Shown: positions 42,989 to 51,711 of the stretch, in pieces
Layout of the letters: each line of letters begins with the position of its first letter
Position numbering within the stretch: the first letter of the stretch is position 1
Notes under the pieces: generated by a model
Told to the model about the DNA's origin: nothing
Seen by the model: the letters and a program-made list of their open reading frames with translations, nothing else
Databases searched by the model: none
Program-made: the position numbers and the translations under genes
Origin: Anabaena lutea FACHB-196
GTDB taxonomy: Bacteria; Cyanobacteriota; Cyanobacteriia; Cyanobacteriales; Nostocaceae
Assembly: GCF_014698305.1 (NCBI RefSeq)
Contig: NZ_JACJST010000016.1
Location: 1 to 64,000, forward strand
Reading direction: 5' to 3'
Length of the DNA stretch: 64,000 bases

Positions 42989-44734
42989 ATGATTAAAAAA
43001 CAACTTTGGAAACTAATATTTTGGCTAGGACCATTCTTCATATCTGTCGGCGTAACAGCAGGTATCATCACCCAAAAATGGGGATTAATCCCATTAGCAT
43101 TTATAATTACAGGTTCTGTGATTTGCGGCTTGTGGATAATATTACAAAGTCAGCAAACTAAATGGTGGAAACAGCGTTCAACCCAAGCAGGTACAAATGC
43201 CTTAGCTGCGACTTTAGCAGTGTTAACCATTTTAGGATTAATCAACTTTTTAGGTACTCGCTACCACCTGCGGGCAGACTTAACCGAAACACAGTTATTT
43301 ACCCTCGCCCCCCAATCAAAAGAATTGCTAAAAACCTTGCCACAAACCGCTAAAGTGTGGGTTTTTGCCAGAGATAAAGATCCTCAAGACCAAGAATTAC
43401 TAGAAAATTTTCAGCGTCACAGTCAAAAATTTAAATTTGAATATATTGATCCTCAAATTAGACCAGGACTAGCAGAAAAATTTGGCGTTAAAGATTTTGG
43501 TGAAGTATATCTAGAATTTGAAAATAAACGGCAATTAGTGCAGACAGTCAATGAAAATGAACCTCTCTCAGAAGTAAAGTTAATTAATCGCCTCCAACAA
43601 ATTACCAGCAATACTACCGCAAAAGTTTACTTTCTCCAAGGTCACGGGGAACACCAACTTACACCAGGTAAAGGTGCAATCTCCCAAGCAGTTCAGGGAT
43701 TAATAGACAAAAACTTCACAACTTCACCATTGAACTTAGCAGAATCTTCCCAAGTTCCTGAAGATGCATCTGTTGTGATTTTAGCCGGCGCAAAACGAGA
43801 ATTATTTGAGGGTGAAGTCCAAGCCTTACAAGACTATCTTAATCGTGGCGGTAACTTACTGTTGATGATTGACCCCAATACCAATCCTAAAATTGATAAC
43901 TTGCTAAAAGATTGGGGTGTGGTATTAGATAATCGTTTGGCTATTGATATCTCTGGACAAAGTTTAGGACTTGGACCAGCAGCACCTCTAGTCTCAGAAT
44001 ATGGACAGCATCCTATTACTAAAGATTTCGGTAATGGTTATTCTTTTTATCCCCTAGTCCGACCTTTAGTAATTACTCCAGTTTCTGGTATTGAATCTAT
44101 TCCTTTACTCAAAACTAAACCCTATCCTAACAGTTGGGCAGAAAGTGACCAGCAAAACGAAAAATTAGAGTTTAATGAAGGTAAAGACCTCAAGGGTCCT
44201 CTAACTTTGGGTGTGGCGTTAAAAAGAAATTTACCAGCCCAAGTTATCCCCACTCCAACAACTTCACCAACTCCAACAACTTCACCAACTCCAACAACTT
44301 CACCAACACCCACAACTTCACCAATTCCAACAACTTCACCAACACCAACAACTTCACCAACACCAACAACTTCACCAACACCAACAACTTCACCAACTCC
44401 AACAACTTCACCAACTCCAACAACTTCACCAACTCCAACACCAACAACTTCTCAACCTACTCCTAAAGAATCGCGGTTAGTAGTATTAGGAAACTCGGAT
44501 TTTGCTACAGACGGCTTATTTGAACAACAATTAAATGGGGATGTATTTCTTAATTCAGTCACTTGGTTGAGTCAGCAAGATCAGCAACCTCTTTCAATTC
44601 GCCCCAAAGAACCAACAAATCGTCGCATCACCATGTCAACCAGTCAAGCAAATATTTTAATCATATCTTCTTTGTTGCTTTTGCCGTTAATTGGTTTGAC
44701 AACAGGCACTATTATTTGGTGGAAACGAAGATAG
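42989..44734 (+). CDS. GldG-like ABC auxiliary protein with Pro/Thr-rich linker
   Basis: A 581-residue protein. Two N-terminal membrane helices (FWLGPFFISVGVTAGIITQK and LAVLTILGLINFLGTRYHLR) are followed by a periplasmic domain: TETQLFTLAPQSKELLKTLP, KVYFLQGHGEHQL, GGNLLLMIDPNTNPKIDNLL and LVVLGNSDFATDG (the 'uncharacterised ABC transport' domain of GldG). A last helix lies at the C-terminus (LIISSLLLLPLIGLTTGTII). Residues about 420-490 are eleven or so TSPTPT repeats encoded by an 18-bp minisatellite, which splits the conserved domain. Third gene of the Gld-like operon, 123 bp after the permease. Confidence 0.88.
   Translation: MIKKQLWKLIFWLGPFFISVGVTAGIITQKWGLIPLAFIITGSVICGLWIILQSQQTKWWKQRSTQAGTNALAATLAVLTILGLINFLGTRYHLRADLTETQLFTLAPQSKELLKTLPQTAKVWVFARDKDPQDQELLENFQRHSQKFKFEYIDPQIRPGLAEKFGVKDFGEVYLEFENKRQLVQTVNENEPLSEVKLINRLQQITSNTTAKVYFLQGHGEHQLTPGKGAISQAVQGLIDKNFTTSPLNLAESSQVPEDASVVILAGAKRELFEGEVQALQDYLNRGGNLLLMIDPNTNPKIDNLLKDWGVVLDNRLAIDISGQSLGLGPAAPLVSEYGQHPITKDFGNGYSFYPLVRPLVITPVSGIESIPLLKTKPYPNSWAESDQQNEKLEFNEGKDLKGPLTLGVALKRNLPAQVIPTPTTSPTPTTSPTPTTSPTPTTSPIPTTSPTPTTSPTPTTSPTPTTSPTPTTSPTPTTSPTPTPTTSQPTPKESRLVVLGNSDFATDGLFEQQLNGDVFLNSVTWLSQQDQQPLSIRPKEPTNRRITMSTSQANILIISSLLLLPLIGLTTGTIIWWKRR
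44245..44457 (+). repeat. 18-bp coding minisatellite (ACTTCACCAACWCCAACA)
   Basis: About eleven in-frame tandem units encode the TSPTPT linker. Copies differ only at third positions or by single substitutions (one unit reads TSPIPT). Confidence 0.9.
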
Positions 44735-44754
44735 ATATTAGTCAATTAGGAGAT

Positions 44755-44946
44755 AGGGACGCGGAGATGGGGTGATGGGGAGATGGGGAGATGGGGAGAT
44801 GGGGAGATGGGGAGATGGGGTGATGGGGAGATGGGGAGATGGGGAGATGGGGAGAGAATAATTATTACCAATGACCAATCTCCAATGACTAATGACCAAT
44901 GACTAATGACCAATGACTAATGACCAATGACCAATCTCCAATGACC
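44755..44946. repeat. Minisatellite and STRR block within the Gld-like operon
   Basis: AGATGGGG units (44755-44856) and then heptamer ATGACCA/ATGACTA units (44869-44946), running to the start codon of the DUF4340 gene. The last heptamer supplies the sequence just before the ATG. Confidence 0.85.
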
Positions 44947-44948
44947 AA

Positions 44949-45566
44949 ATGAAACGCAGCACTTTAATTTTGATACTTTTAGCCCTGGGTTTGGGTGGTT
45001 TTGTTTACTTCTTTGAAACTAAAAATTCAACTCAGCAAGAAGAAACTAAAGAACAAAAACAGCAGCTTTTCTCTTTTGCTGCTGATGATATTCAGTCATT
45101 AACAGTAAAAACTAAAGATTACACTTTGAATCTAGAACATAGCAATAAACTTGAACCGCCAAAATGGTTAATCAAATCGCCAATATCAGAACCTGCAAAT
45201 GATGCAATTGTCTCGTATTTGCTGGATTTATTGGTAAAAGGTAAAAGTGAAAAAACTTTATCAACTCCACTTAGTCAACTCCCAGAATTTGGTTTAGATA
45301 AACCTCAATCAACTATCGATATTAAACTCAAAAATCAGCAAACCCATCAGTTAAGTTTAGGAAAGTCTAATTTTAACAAGAGTTTTTTATATGCTCAAAC
45401 TGACCCCAATATTCAAGAAAATGGTAAGATGAATCTATTGTTAGTATCTCCAGATTTTATCAATGCAGTAAATCGTGAATTATCCGAATGGAAACAAAAC
45501 GCAAATAATCTTGAATCACAGCCTTTACCTCTTCTTCCTTTACCAACTCCCACCAATAGTAAATAA
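44949..45566 (+). CDS. DUF4340 domain protein
   Basis: A 205-residue protein with one N-terminal membrane helix (STLILILLALGLGGFVYFFE) and a periplasmic DUF4340 domain (FSFAADDIQSLTVKTKDYTL, then KWLIKSPISEPANDAIVSYL and LGKSNFNKSFLYAQ). This family regularly accompanies GldG-like ABC exporters and probably is a subunit of the complex. Last gene of the operon, separated from GldG by tandem repeats. It ends 14 bp before purU. Confidence 0.88.
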   Translation: MKRSTLILILLALGLGGFVYFFETKNSTQQEETKEQKQQLFSFAADDIQSLTVKTKDYTLNLEHSNKLEPPKWLIKSPISEPANDAIVSYLLDLLVKGKSEKTLSTPLSQLPEFGLDKPQSTIDIKLKNQQTHQLSLGKSNFNKSFLYAQTDPNIQENGKMNLLLVSPDFINAVNRELSEWKQNANNLESQPLPLLPLPTPTNSK

Positions 45567-45580
45567 GTTATATTTATCTA

Positions 45581-46432
45581 ATGAAGTCAACAGCAACTTT
45601 ACTAATCTCCTGTCCTGACCAACGGGGATTAGTTGCCAAAATTGCCAATTTCATCTATGCTAATGGTGGTAATATTATCCATGCAGACCAACATACAGAT
45701 GCTGCTGCTGGTTTATTTCTCACCCGCATAGAATGGCAGTTAGAAGGGTTTAATTTACCAAAAGATTTGATTGAACCAGCATTTAATGCTATTGGTCAAC
45801 CTTTAGGCGCTACATGGGAATTACACTTTTCTGATACTGTTCCCCGGATAGCTATTTGGGTAAGTAAACAAGACCATTGTCTTTTTGATTTAATTTGGCG
45901 ACAACGCGCTCAGGAATTTATTGCTGAAATTCCCATAATTATCAGCAACCATCCTGATTTACAGGGAGTAGCAGAACAATTTGGTATTGAATATCATCAT
46001 ATTCCCATTACTAAACATAATAAACTAGAACAGGAACTTAAACAACTAGAATTATTAAAAAAATACCAGATTGATTTAGTTGTTTTAGCAAAATATATGC
46101 AGATTGTTAGCGCAAACTTTATTAAAAAATTTCCTCAAATTATTAATATTCATCATTCATTTTTACCAGCTTTTATTGGTGCTAATCCCTATCATCGAGC
46201 TTTTGAAAGGGGTGTGAAAATTATTGGCGCAACAGCACATTATGCTACTGCTGATTTAGATGCGGGGCCAATTATTGAACAGGATGTGGTGCGGGTAAGT
46301 CACCGTGATGAAGTGGATGATTTAGTGAGAAAGGGTAAAGATTTGGAGAGAGTTGTGTTAGCTAGGGCAGTAAGATTGCATTTACAAAATCGCGTTTTAG
46401 TGTATGGAAATCGCACTGTTGTCTTTGAGTAA
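45581..46432 (+). CDS. purU: Formyltetrahydrofolate deformylase
   Basis: A 283-residue enzyme that releases formate from 10-formyl-tetrahydrofolate, balancing one-carbon pools. Residues 1-80 are an ACT domain (TATLLISCPDQRGLVAKIAN). The catalytic formyl-transferase domain contains VLAKYMQIVS, the active-site INIHHSFLPAFIGANPYHRA and ATAHYATADLDAGPIIEQDV with the catalytic Asp. The length matches the family. It begins 14 bp after the DUF4340 gene, so it may be read through from that operon. Confidence 0.95.
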   Translation: MKSTATLLISCPDQRGLVAKIANFIYANGGNIIHADQHTDAAAGLFLTRIEWQLEGFNLPKDLIEPAFNAIGQPLGATWELHFSDTVPRIAIWVSKQDHCLFDLIWRQRAQEFIAEIPIIISNHPDLQGVAEQFGIEYHHIPITKHNKLEQELKQLELLKKYQIDLVVLAKYMQIVSANFIKKFPQIINIHHSFLPAFIGANPYHRAFERGVKIIGATAHYATADLDAGPIIEQDVVRVSHRDEVDDLVRKGKDLERVVLARAVRLHLQNRVLVYGNRTVVFE

Positions 46433-46523
46433 AGGAAATAGTCGCAGATGACATCTAGAGGACAGTAAAAATGTAGACTTTCATGAAATACTAGTCCTGC
46501 GGATGTTTTATTCCTAACGACAG

Positions 46524-47321
46524 ATGAAACAGCTAAAATCCCGTTCTCAAGATTTACGAAGCTTATTTGAGAACAGTATCACCATAGAATATGTAGCCGA
46601 ACCATTAAAAGCTGTAACGGCTGACGCAGATGTAACAGAAGTACTAGATTGTATGCAGTTACAGGATTTTGATGTAGTGGGAGTAAAAACAGGAGATACC
46701 ATCAGCGGTTATGTAGAACTGACTACATTACTAAAAAGCCAATCTGGAAAATGCAGCGACTATCAACGGGTGTTTCATCCTCAAGAACTAGTCGCTATTT
46801 CCACCCCACTGATGAAGTTGTTTCCTATTCTGAAACAAACGCCAAGGTTATTTGTATTAGACTGTAATAAAGTAAGTGGTATTATTACTTGTGGTGACTT
46901 GCAAAAAGCTCCAGTGAGAATGTTGCTTTTTGGTTTGGTGACGCTGCTAGAAATGAATCTGTTACGACTGGTAAGGCTTTATTATCCTCAAGATTCTTGG
47001 CAAAAAGTCCTCAAGCCTGACCGTTTAGAAGCTGCTCAAAAGTTATGGCGTGAGAGTCAAGAAAGAAATGAAGCTACAGATTTATTAGATTATCTGCAAT
47101 TTTGTGATAAACGAGAATTGGTATTGAATCAACCAGAACTTTTTCAGCAACTAGAACTGAAATCAAAGCGGTTTGGTGAAAGGTTCCTCAAATCGGCTGA
47201 ACACTTGCGAAACCGTTTAGCGCACGCTCAAAGTTTAGTCAGTGGTTCCTCTTGGAAAGATTTGATTTCCTTAGCTGAGGACATGGAACGGTTGTTAGTT
47301 AGATGTGAAGAAATTGAATAA
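46524..47321 (+). CDS. CBS domain pair with HEPN-like C-terminus
   Basis: A 265-residue protein. Residues 15-130 are two degenerate CBS motifs (VTADADVTEVLDCMQLQDFD, then VAISTPLMKLFPILKQTPRL and VSGIITCGDL), a fold that binds adenine nucleotides. Residues 135-265 are helical and contain LRNRLAHAQSLV; the R-x4-H spacing matches the HEPN active-site pattern. So it may be a nucleotide-gated RNase or a non-catalytic dimer. Soluble. It lies alone between purU and recR. The HEPN call rests on this motif and helical content only. Confidence 0.65.
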   Translation: MKQLKSRSQDLRSLFENSITIEYVAEPLKAVTADADVTEVLDCMQLQDFDVVGVKTGDTISGYVELTTLLKSQSGKCSDYQRVFHPQELVAISTPLMKLFPILKQTPRLFVLDCNKVSGIITCGDLQKAPVRMLLFGLVTLLEMNLLRLVRLYYPQDSWQKVLKPDRLEAAQKLWRESQERNEATDLLDYLQFCDKRELVLNQPELFQQLELKSKRFGERFLKSAEHLRNRLAHAQSLVSGSSWKDLISLAEDMERLLVRCEEIE

Positions 47322-47532
47322 TTATCAATATTAAGTAGTCGTGCAAAATCAATTTTATAGTTAGGAGAGGGAACAGGGAACAGGTAAGGAATACAGACAT
47401 TCTTGTTTTCAATCAATATGTACAATTAATTTTGCTTGGGTACTTATTGTCAGTGCGATCGCACCACAAATACTCCAAACCCTCCCAAAAATGTCATCAT
47501 AGTAAAGGTGAAAACATCTAGGAGACAAAACT

Positions 47533-48129
47533 ACGGTTTACGCACGCCCTTTAGCCCGGTTAATTGAACAACTGCAACGCCTACCAGGAGTCGGTCCCAA
47601 ATCCGCCCAGCGTCTAGCCTTGCATATTTTAAAGCGCCCAGAAGCAGAAGTCGAAGCCTTAGCACAAGCCCTCATTGATGCAAAAAAACAAATAGGCTTG
47701 TGTCAAGTTTGCTATCACCTCTCGGCTGAACCTGTATGTGAAATCTGCCGCAACCCCAACCGCGATAAGACAACTATCTGTGTAGTTGCAGATTCCCGTG
47801 ATGTCATTGCACTGGAAAAAACCCGCGAGTATAAAGGTAAATATCATGTTTTAGGTGGGGTAATTTCCCCAATGGACGGTATTGGCCCAGAACAATTGAC
47901 AGTCCAATCTTTAGTAAGGCGCGTCAGTCAGCAACAGCCCAAAGAAGTGATTATGGCCATTAGTCCCAGTATAGAAGGGGAAACAACCACATTATATATA
48001 GGACAACTACTAAAACCATTTACTAAAGTCACACGTATTGCTTTTGGTTTACCTGTGGGTGGTGATTTAGAATATGCTGATGAGGTGACTCTGGCTAGAG
48101 CAATGGAAGGACGACGAGAATTAGATTAG
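47533..48129 (+). CDS. recR: Recombination protein RecR with a probable ACG start codon
   Basis: Works with RecF and RecO to load RecA at gaps. The conserved N-terminus [20 protein letters not shown] (with helix-hairpin-helix, then [12 protein letters not shown]) is open only back to 47512, and no ATG, GTG or TTG occurs before the TTG at 47620, which would delete that whole motif. In the expected place is ACG at 47533, eight bases after AGGAG (47520-47524). With it the protein is 198 residues, the normal length. The Cys4 zinc finger (CQVC, CEIC) and Toprim domain ([14 protein letters not shown], then [17 protein letters not shown]) are intact. The ACG could be a real rare start, a mutated ATG or a sequencing error. 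Confidence 0.85.
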   Translation, partial: TVYARPLARLIEQLQRLPGVGPKSAQRLALHILKRPEAEVEALAQALIDAKKQIGLCQVCYHLSAEPVCEICRNPNRDKTTICVVADSRDVIALEKTREYKGKYHVLGGVISPMDGIGPEQLTVQSLVRRVSQQQPKEVIMAISPSIEGETTTLYIGQLLKPFTKVTRIAFGLPVGGDLEYADEVTLARAMEGRRELD

Positions 48130-48227
48130 ATATAGGGAATAGGGGATAGTGACTAAAACTAACCTTGCCTACAAACGATAAAGTAGATGTAGATTAAAGC
48201 AGTAACTATATTGAGGAATAAGTCTGT

Positions 48228-48707
48228 ATGGCAACTTACCAAGAAACCTTAACTTCTGATCAATCTGTTGATGAACTCATTGCTGAAAGTACTAATCTCA
48301 ACCATGTCGAAGTAATTGAAAGCGTCATTAGCACTCTCGAACAAGATAACAGTGCAATGGTTAGCCACAGTGAAAACGGTGCTTATCTGTGGAAATTTAA
48401 ATATGGCAGCGTCGAAGTATTTGTACAACTCACAGGTTCAAGTGATGAAGATACTATCACAGTGTGGTCTGCGGTGTTGAAGTTACCCGCCAAAGATGAA
48501 CCCAAATTAATGCGCCATCTGTTAGAGTTGAATTGCACAAGTACCTTTGAAGCTCGTTTTGGCATTATTGAAAATCAGATAGTTGTCATCTCGTCACGCA
48601 CTTTAGCAGAGTTATCACCTAGCGAAGTTTCCCGCATAATTACCATCGTTGCTACCATAGCTGATAATAATGATGAAGAATTAGCAGCTGAGTTTGGTGC
48701 AGCTTAG
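48228..48707 (+). CDS. YbjN domain-containing protein
   Basis: A 159-residue acidic soluble protein of the YbjN/type III chaperone-like fold: SVDELIAESTNLNHVEVIES, YLWKFKYGSVEVFVQL, LPAKDEPKLMRHLLELNCTS and a C-terminal helix. The family is conserved in cyanobacteria; a role in stress or in holding partner proteins is suspected, not shown. Good start context; monocistronic or read with the next gene (32-bp gap). Confidence 0.85.
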   Translation: MATYQETLTSDQSVDELIAESTNLNHVEVIESVISTLEQDNSAMVSHSENGAYLWKFKYGSVEVFVQLTGSSDEDTITVWSAVLKLPAKDEPKLMRHLLELNCTSTFEARFGIIENQIVVISSRTLAELSPSEVSRIITIVATIADNNDEELAAEFGAA

Positions 48708-48739
48708 GCAAATTTAGATTTTGGATTTGGGATTTTAGA

Positions 48740-49492
48740 TTGGAATCTACAGCATTGCAAAATAAGCAGGTTTGGCGACTAATTCCCTTACTAGAAACTG
48801 CGGGTAATGTGCAAATGGCAATTGATTACTGGTTACTAGAACAGCACCAGTCAGGAAAGCATCCTCCAACTCTGCGGTTTTATACTTGGTCGCCACCCGC
48901 CATTTCCCTGGGCTATCATCAAAAACAATATCCTGAATCTTGGCAAAATTTAATCTGGCAAGGTGAAAAACTCGACTTGGTACGCCGTCCTAGTGGTGGA
49001 AGGGCAGTGCTGCACCAAGGCGATTTAACCTATGCTGTGGTGACATCTGGAATCATGGGCAGTCGTCTTCAAGCTTATGCCAAAATTTGTGAGTTTTTGA
49101 TTCAAGGATGGCGATCGCTTGGCGTAGACTTAAACTATGGTCAAGCTGGGCGCGGTTATATCCACAACCCTAACTGTTTTGGCACTGCGACTGGTGCAGA
49201 TTTAGTTTTAGCAAATGGTTCTAAACTCATTGGTAGCGCCCAACTCCGACGAGGTGAAGCAATTTTACAACATGGTTCCATTCGCTTAAATCCTGATACA
49301 GATTTATTTGGTCAAGTATTTGCTCAAGAGTCTTTTACCCCAGTCCAACTTCCACAAAATCTCAACAGAGAAACAATTATAGACGCTTTAATTATCGCCG
49401 CCTGTGATTGTTTTCATATGCAAATAGAATTACAACCACTTTCTGAAACTGAGTGGAAAGCAATTTCTGCACAATCTAATTTGATGAATTGA
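48740..49492 (+). CDS. Lipoate-protein ligase A family protein (BPL/LPL fold)
   Basis: A 250-residue protein with a TTG start. It has the biotin/lipoate ligase fold: NVQMAIDYWLLEQHQSGKHP, RFYTWSPPAISLGYHQKQYP, the Gly-rich VRRPSGGRAVLHQGDLTYAV, and GADLVLANGSKLIGSAQLRR with the conserved Lys. It attaches, or transfers, lipoyl or octanoyl groups to E2 or GcvH proteins; which substrate it uses cannot be told. The tail is longer than in LipM. It lies 32 bp after the YbjN gene. Confidence 0.88.
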   Translation: MESTALQNKQVWRLIPLLETAGNVQMAIDYWLLEQHQSGKHPPTLRFYTWSPPAISLGYHQKQYPESWQNLIWQGEKLDLVRRPSGGRAVLHQGDLTYAVVTSGIMGSRLQAYAKICEFLIQGWRSLGVDLNYGQAGRGYIHNPNCFGTATGADLVLANGSKLIGSAQLRRGEAILQHGSIRLNPDTDLFGQVFAQESFTPVQLPQNLNRETIIDALIIAACDCFHMQIELQPLSETEWKAISAQSNLMN

Positions 49493-49504
49493 ATTTATTA
49501 GCCA

Positions 49505-49580
49505 AAATAAAAAGCGCCTGGGAGTGTTACCGTGTTTCCACCCCAAGCGCTTTTTATATTCAACATTGCTCCTCACACAA
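49505..49580 (-). ncRNA. yfr2: Yfr2/Cyano-1-like small RNA, copy 2
   Basis: On the minus strand: TTTGTGTGAGGAGC, then a strong GC hairpin AAAAAGCGCTTGGGGTGGAA / ACACTCCCAGGCGCTTTTTA ending in a T-run, with the conserved GGAAACA in the loop. These are the hallmarks of the cyanobacterial Yfr2 family as I know it. The 5' segment GTGTGAGGAG is complementary to the conserved core (CTCCTCACAC) of the sRNA Yfr1. Promoter on the minus strand: TTGCGC at 49608-49613, 17-bp spacer, TATATT at 49585-49590, placing the 5' end near 49578-49580. About 75 nt. Confidence 0.75.
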
Positions 49581-49584
49581 ATAG

Positions 49585-49613
49585 AATATATCACTAGTTA
49601 AATAAAAGCGCAA
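49585..49613 (-). promoter_or_regulatory. Promoter of Yfr2-like copy 2
   Basis: -35 TTGCGC (49613-49608) and -10 TATATT (49590-49585) with exactly 17 bp between them; the RNA start is expected at about 49578-49580. Confidence 0.65.
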
Positions 49614-49666
49614 GTACTTTAATCAAAATCTTTATATTAGTAATTTTAATATGTCGTTTAAGGGGA

Positions 49667-49740
49667 AAATAAAAAACGCCTGGGAGTGTTGCCGTGTTTC
49701 CACCCCAAGCGTTTTTCGTTTCAACTTACTCCTCACACAA
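49667..49740 (-). ncRNA. yfr2: Yfr2/Cyano-1-like small RNA, copy 1
   Basis: Minus strand: TTGTGTGAGGAGTAAGTTGA, then AAAAACGCTTGGGGTGGAAA, CACGGCAACACTCCCAGGCG and a T-run. It has the same GGAAACA loop and the same perfect Yfr1-complementary 5' segment as copy 2, in tandem about 85 bp upstream of it. A -10-like GATAAT lies at 49753-49748; no good -35 is visible. The hairpins differ by compensating changes (GCGC versus ACGC stem), which supports a real RNA structure. Confidence 0.75.
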
Positions 49741-50121
49741 GGGTCAAATTATCACTTTTGAATTAAAGAATAAGTATCTTAAGTGCCACTTTCACAACTG
49801 CACCAGTCTGTCATAGTTCCAAAAAGCGGGGAGGGGGATGGGAAGACGCGGTGAGGGGGGACGCGGGGACGCGGAGAGGGGAAGACACGGTGAGGTGGAG
49901 AGGAGAAGATTCATTTGTGGGTTAAATTTAAGTGAGTTGATATAAGACCTCGACTGATATCTCTAATTCAGTAATTCAGGCGCTTATCTTTCAGGTAAGG
50001 TTTAACTCAATCTGAACGGTTCTTCGCGTCTCTTCCTCTCCCCTCATCTCTTCTTCCCCGCGTCCCCGTGTCCCCGTGTCCCCGCGTCTCTTCCTCCCCT
50101 CACCGTGTCTTTTCGATAAAA

Positions 50122-51645
50122 TTAGTGTAAAAAGTGACGAACACCAGTCAAAACCATCACTAAACCTAGTTCGTTAGCAGCTTTAATGGAATCTTTATCA
50201 CGTAAACTTCCTCCAGGTTGGACAATGGCAGTAATTCCCGCAGCGGCAGCGGCTTTGACGGTATCATCAAAAGGGAAGAATCCATCACTAGCGAGAAATG
50301 CACCTTGGGCTTTAACTCCTGCTTGTTCTAAAGCAATTTTTGTGGAACCGACACGGTTCATTTGTCCAGCGCCTACTCCCAAGGTAGTGCGATCGCTACT
50401 GATGACGATAGCATTTGATTTGACGTGTTTACAAACTTTCCAGGCAAATAGTAATTCGGCCAATTCGCTAGATGTGGGTTGACGTTCGCTGACAACTTGC
50501 CATTTACTGGGGTCAGCAATGATATCATCAACTGTTTGAACAAGGAAACCACCTGCGATCGCTTTCACAGTTTCTTTTAGTCCACTCTGCAAATCTGGTA
50601 AAATCAAAACTCTGACGTTACCTTTCTTAGTGAGAATTTCCTGCGCTTCCTCGTCACACCCCGGCGCAACTACGCATTCTAAAAATGTCTTCGTTAATTC
50701 TGTCGCTGTCGCCCCATCAATAGGACGGTTTAAAGCCACAATTCCACCAAAAGCCGAAGTAGAATCAGCATTAAAAGCTTTTTGATAAGCTGCAAAAATT
50801 GTATCTGCCTCAGCAGTACCACAGGGATTAGTATGTTTGATAATTGTCGCTGCGGGACTTTCCGTAAATTCAGTAATTATTCGCCGTGCAGCTTCCAAAT
50901 CTACCAAATTATTGTAGCTGAGTTCCTTACCTTGGAGTTTAGTTGCAGCTGCCCAACCTGTGGGTGTAGTTCCCGTTTGATACCAAGCTGCGGGTTGGTG
51001 TGGGTTTTCACCGTAGCGTAAGGGTTGGATTTGTGTTCCCGAAAGAGTGTATTCCTCTGTTTGCGTGCCAGCCAGATAGGCAGCAATGGCATTATCATAA
51101 CTAGAAGTATGCAAAAATCCCTTTAACGCACATTTTTGGCGAAACTCTAAAGAAGCTTCCCCATTTTGGCGTAATTCTTGCAAATACTGGTCATATTGAG
51201 CAGGGTCACATAATACCGTCAAGTGAGCAAAGTTTTTCGATGAAGCCCTTAACATAGCTGGGCCACCGATATCAATTTGCTCAACCGCCTCAGCTAATGT
51301 TACACCCGGTTTAGCGATCGTTTGTTCAAAAGGATAAAGATTGACGACAACTAAATCAATGGGACGAATTTGATTATTTTCCAAATCAGTCACATCTTCC
51401 GCCACATCTCGCCGTGCTAAAATACCGCCGTGAATGCGGGGATGTAGAGTTTTGACACGACCACCTAAAATTTCCGGTGAACCTGTATAGTCAGAAACCT
51501 TTGTTACTGGAATTCCGGCATCCTTCAGCGTTTTGGCTGTTCCGCCACTGCTGATGATATCAAAGCCAAATTCTTCAACCAAGCTACGGGCTAAGTCAAT
51601 TATACCAGTTTTGTTAGATACACTCAGCAGGGCTAGACGCGCCAT
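50122..51645 (-). CDS. purH: Bifunctional AICAR transformylase/IMP cyclohydrolase
   Basis: Catalyses the last two steps of IMP synthesis. 507 residues. The N-terminal MGS-like cyclohydrolase domain begins MARLALLSVSNKTGIIDLAR with SSGGTAKTLKDAG and the GGRVKTLHPRIHGGIL motif. The AICAR-binding transformylase half contains LRYGENPHQPAAWYQ, AATIIKHTNPCGTA, and NRVGSTKIALEQAG near the C-terminal GGSLRDKDSIKAANELGLVM. Complete. It is monocistronic and is bordered by a MITE copy at its 5' side. Confidence 0.97.
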   Translation of the reverse strand: MARLALLSVSNKTGIIDLARSLVEEFGFDIISSGGTAKTLKDAGIPVTKVSDYTGSPEILGGRVKTLHPRIHGGILARRDVAEDVTDLENNQIRPIDLVVVNLYPFEQTIAKPGVTLAEAVEQIDIGGPAMLRASSKNFAHLTVLCDPAQYDQYLQELRQNGEASLEFRQKCALKGFLHTSSYDNAIAAYLAGTQTEEYTLSGTQIQPLRYGENPHQPAAWYQTGTTPTGWAAATKLQGKELSYNNLVDLEAARRIITEFTESPAATIIKHTNPCGTAEADTIFAAYQKAFNADSTSAFGGIVALNRPIDGATATELTKTFLECVVAPGCDEEAQEILTKKGNVRVLILPDLQSGLKETVKAIAGGFLVQTVDDIIADPSKWQVVSERQPTSSELAELLFAWKVCKHVKSNAIVISSDRTTLGVGAGQMNRVGSTKIALEQAGVKAQGAFLASDGFFPFDDTVKAAAAAGITAIVQPGGSLRDKDSIKAANELGLVMVLTGVRHFLH

Positions 51646-51711
51646 AATTCCCCAGTTTCCTTTGGACTACAAAATTGCCAGCAGAAAACCATTTTACCCA
51701 AAGGAGACAAG

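Larger units (their letters stand above)
49493..50121. other. 629-bp intergenic region with sRNA pair and GC-rich repeats
   Basis: Left part: the two Yfr2-like genes. Right part (49825-49910 and 50030-50110): GACGCGG/GGGGACG and CCCCGCGTC minisatellite-like units in inverse orientation to each other, between the sRNAs and the 3' end of purH. Confidence 0.7.

Noticed and set aside
49499-49740. Reading the sRNA pair as Yfr1 on the plus strand
   Set aside because: The CTCCTCACAC motif is on the plus strand, but there it follows the hairpin and its T-run instead of lying between two stems, and the only good promoter and the GGAAACA loop are on the minus strand, which fits Yfr2.
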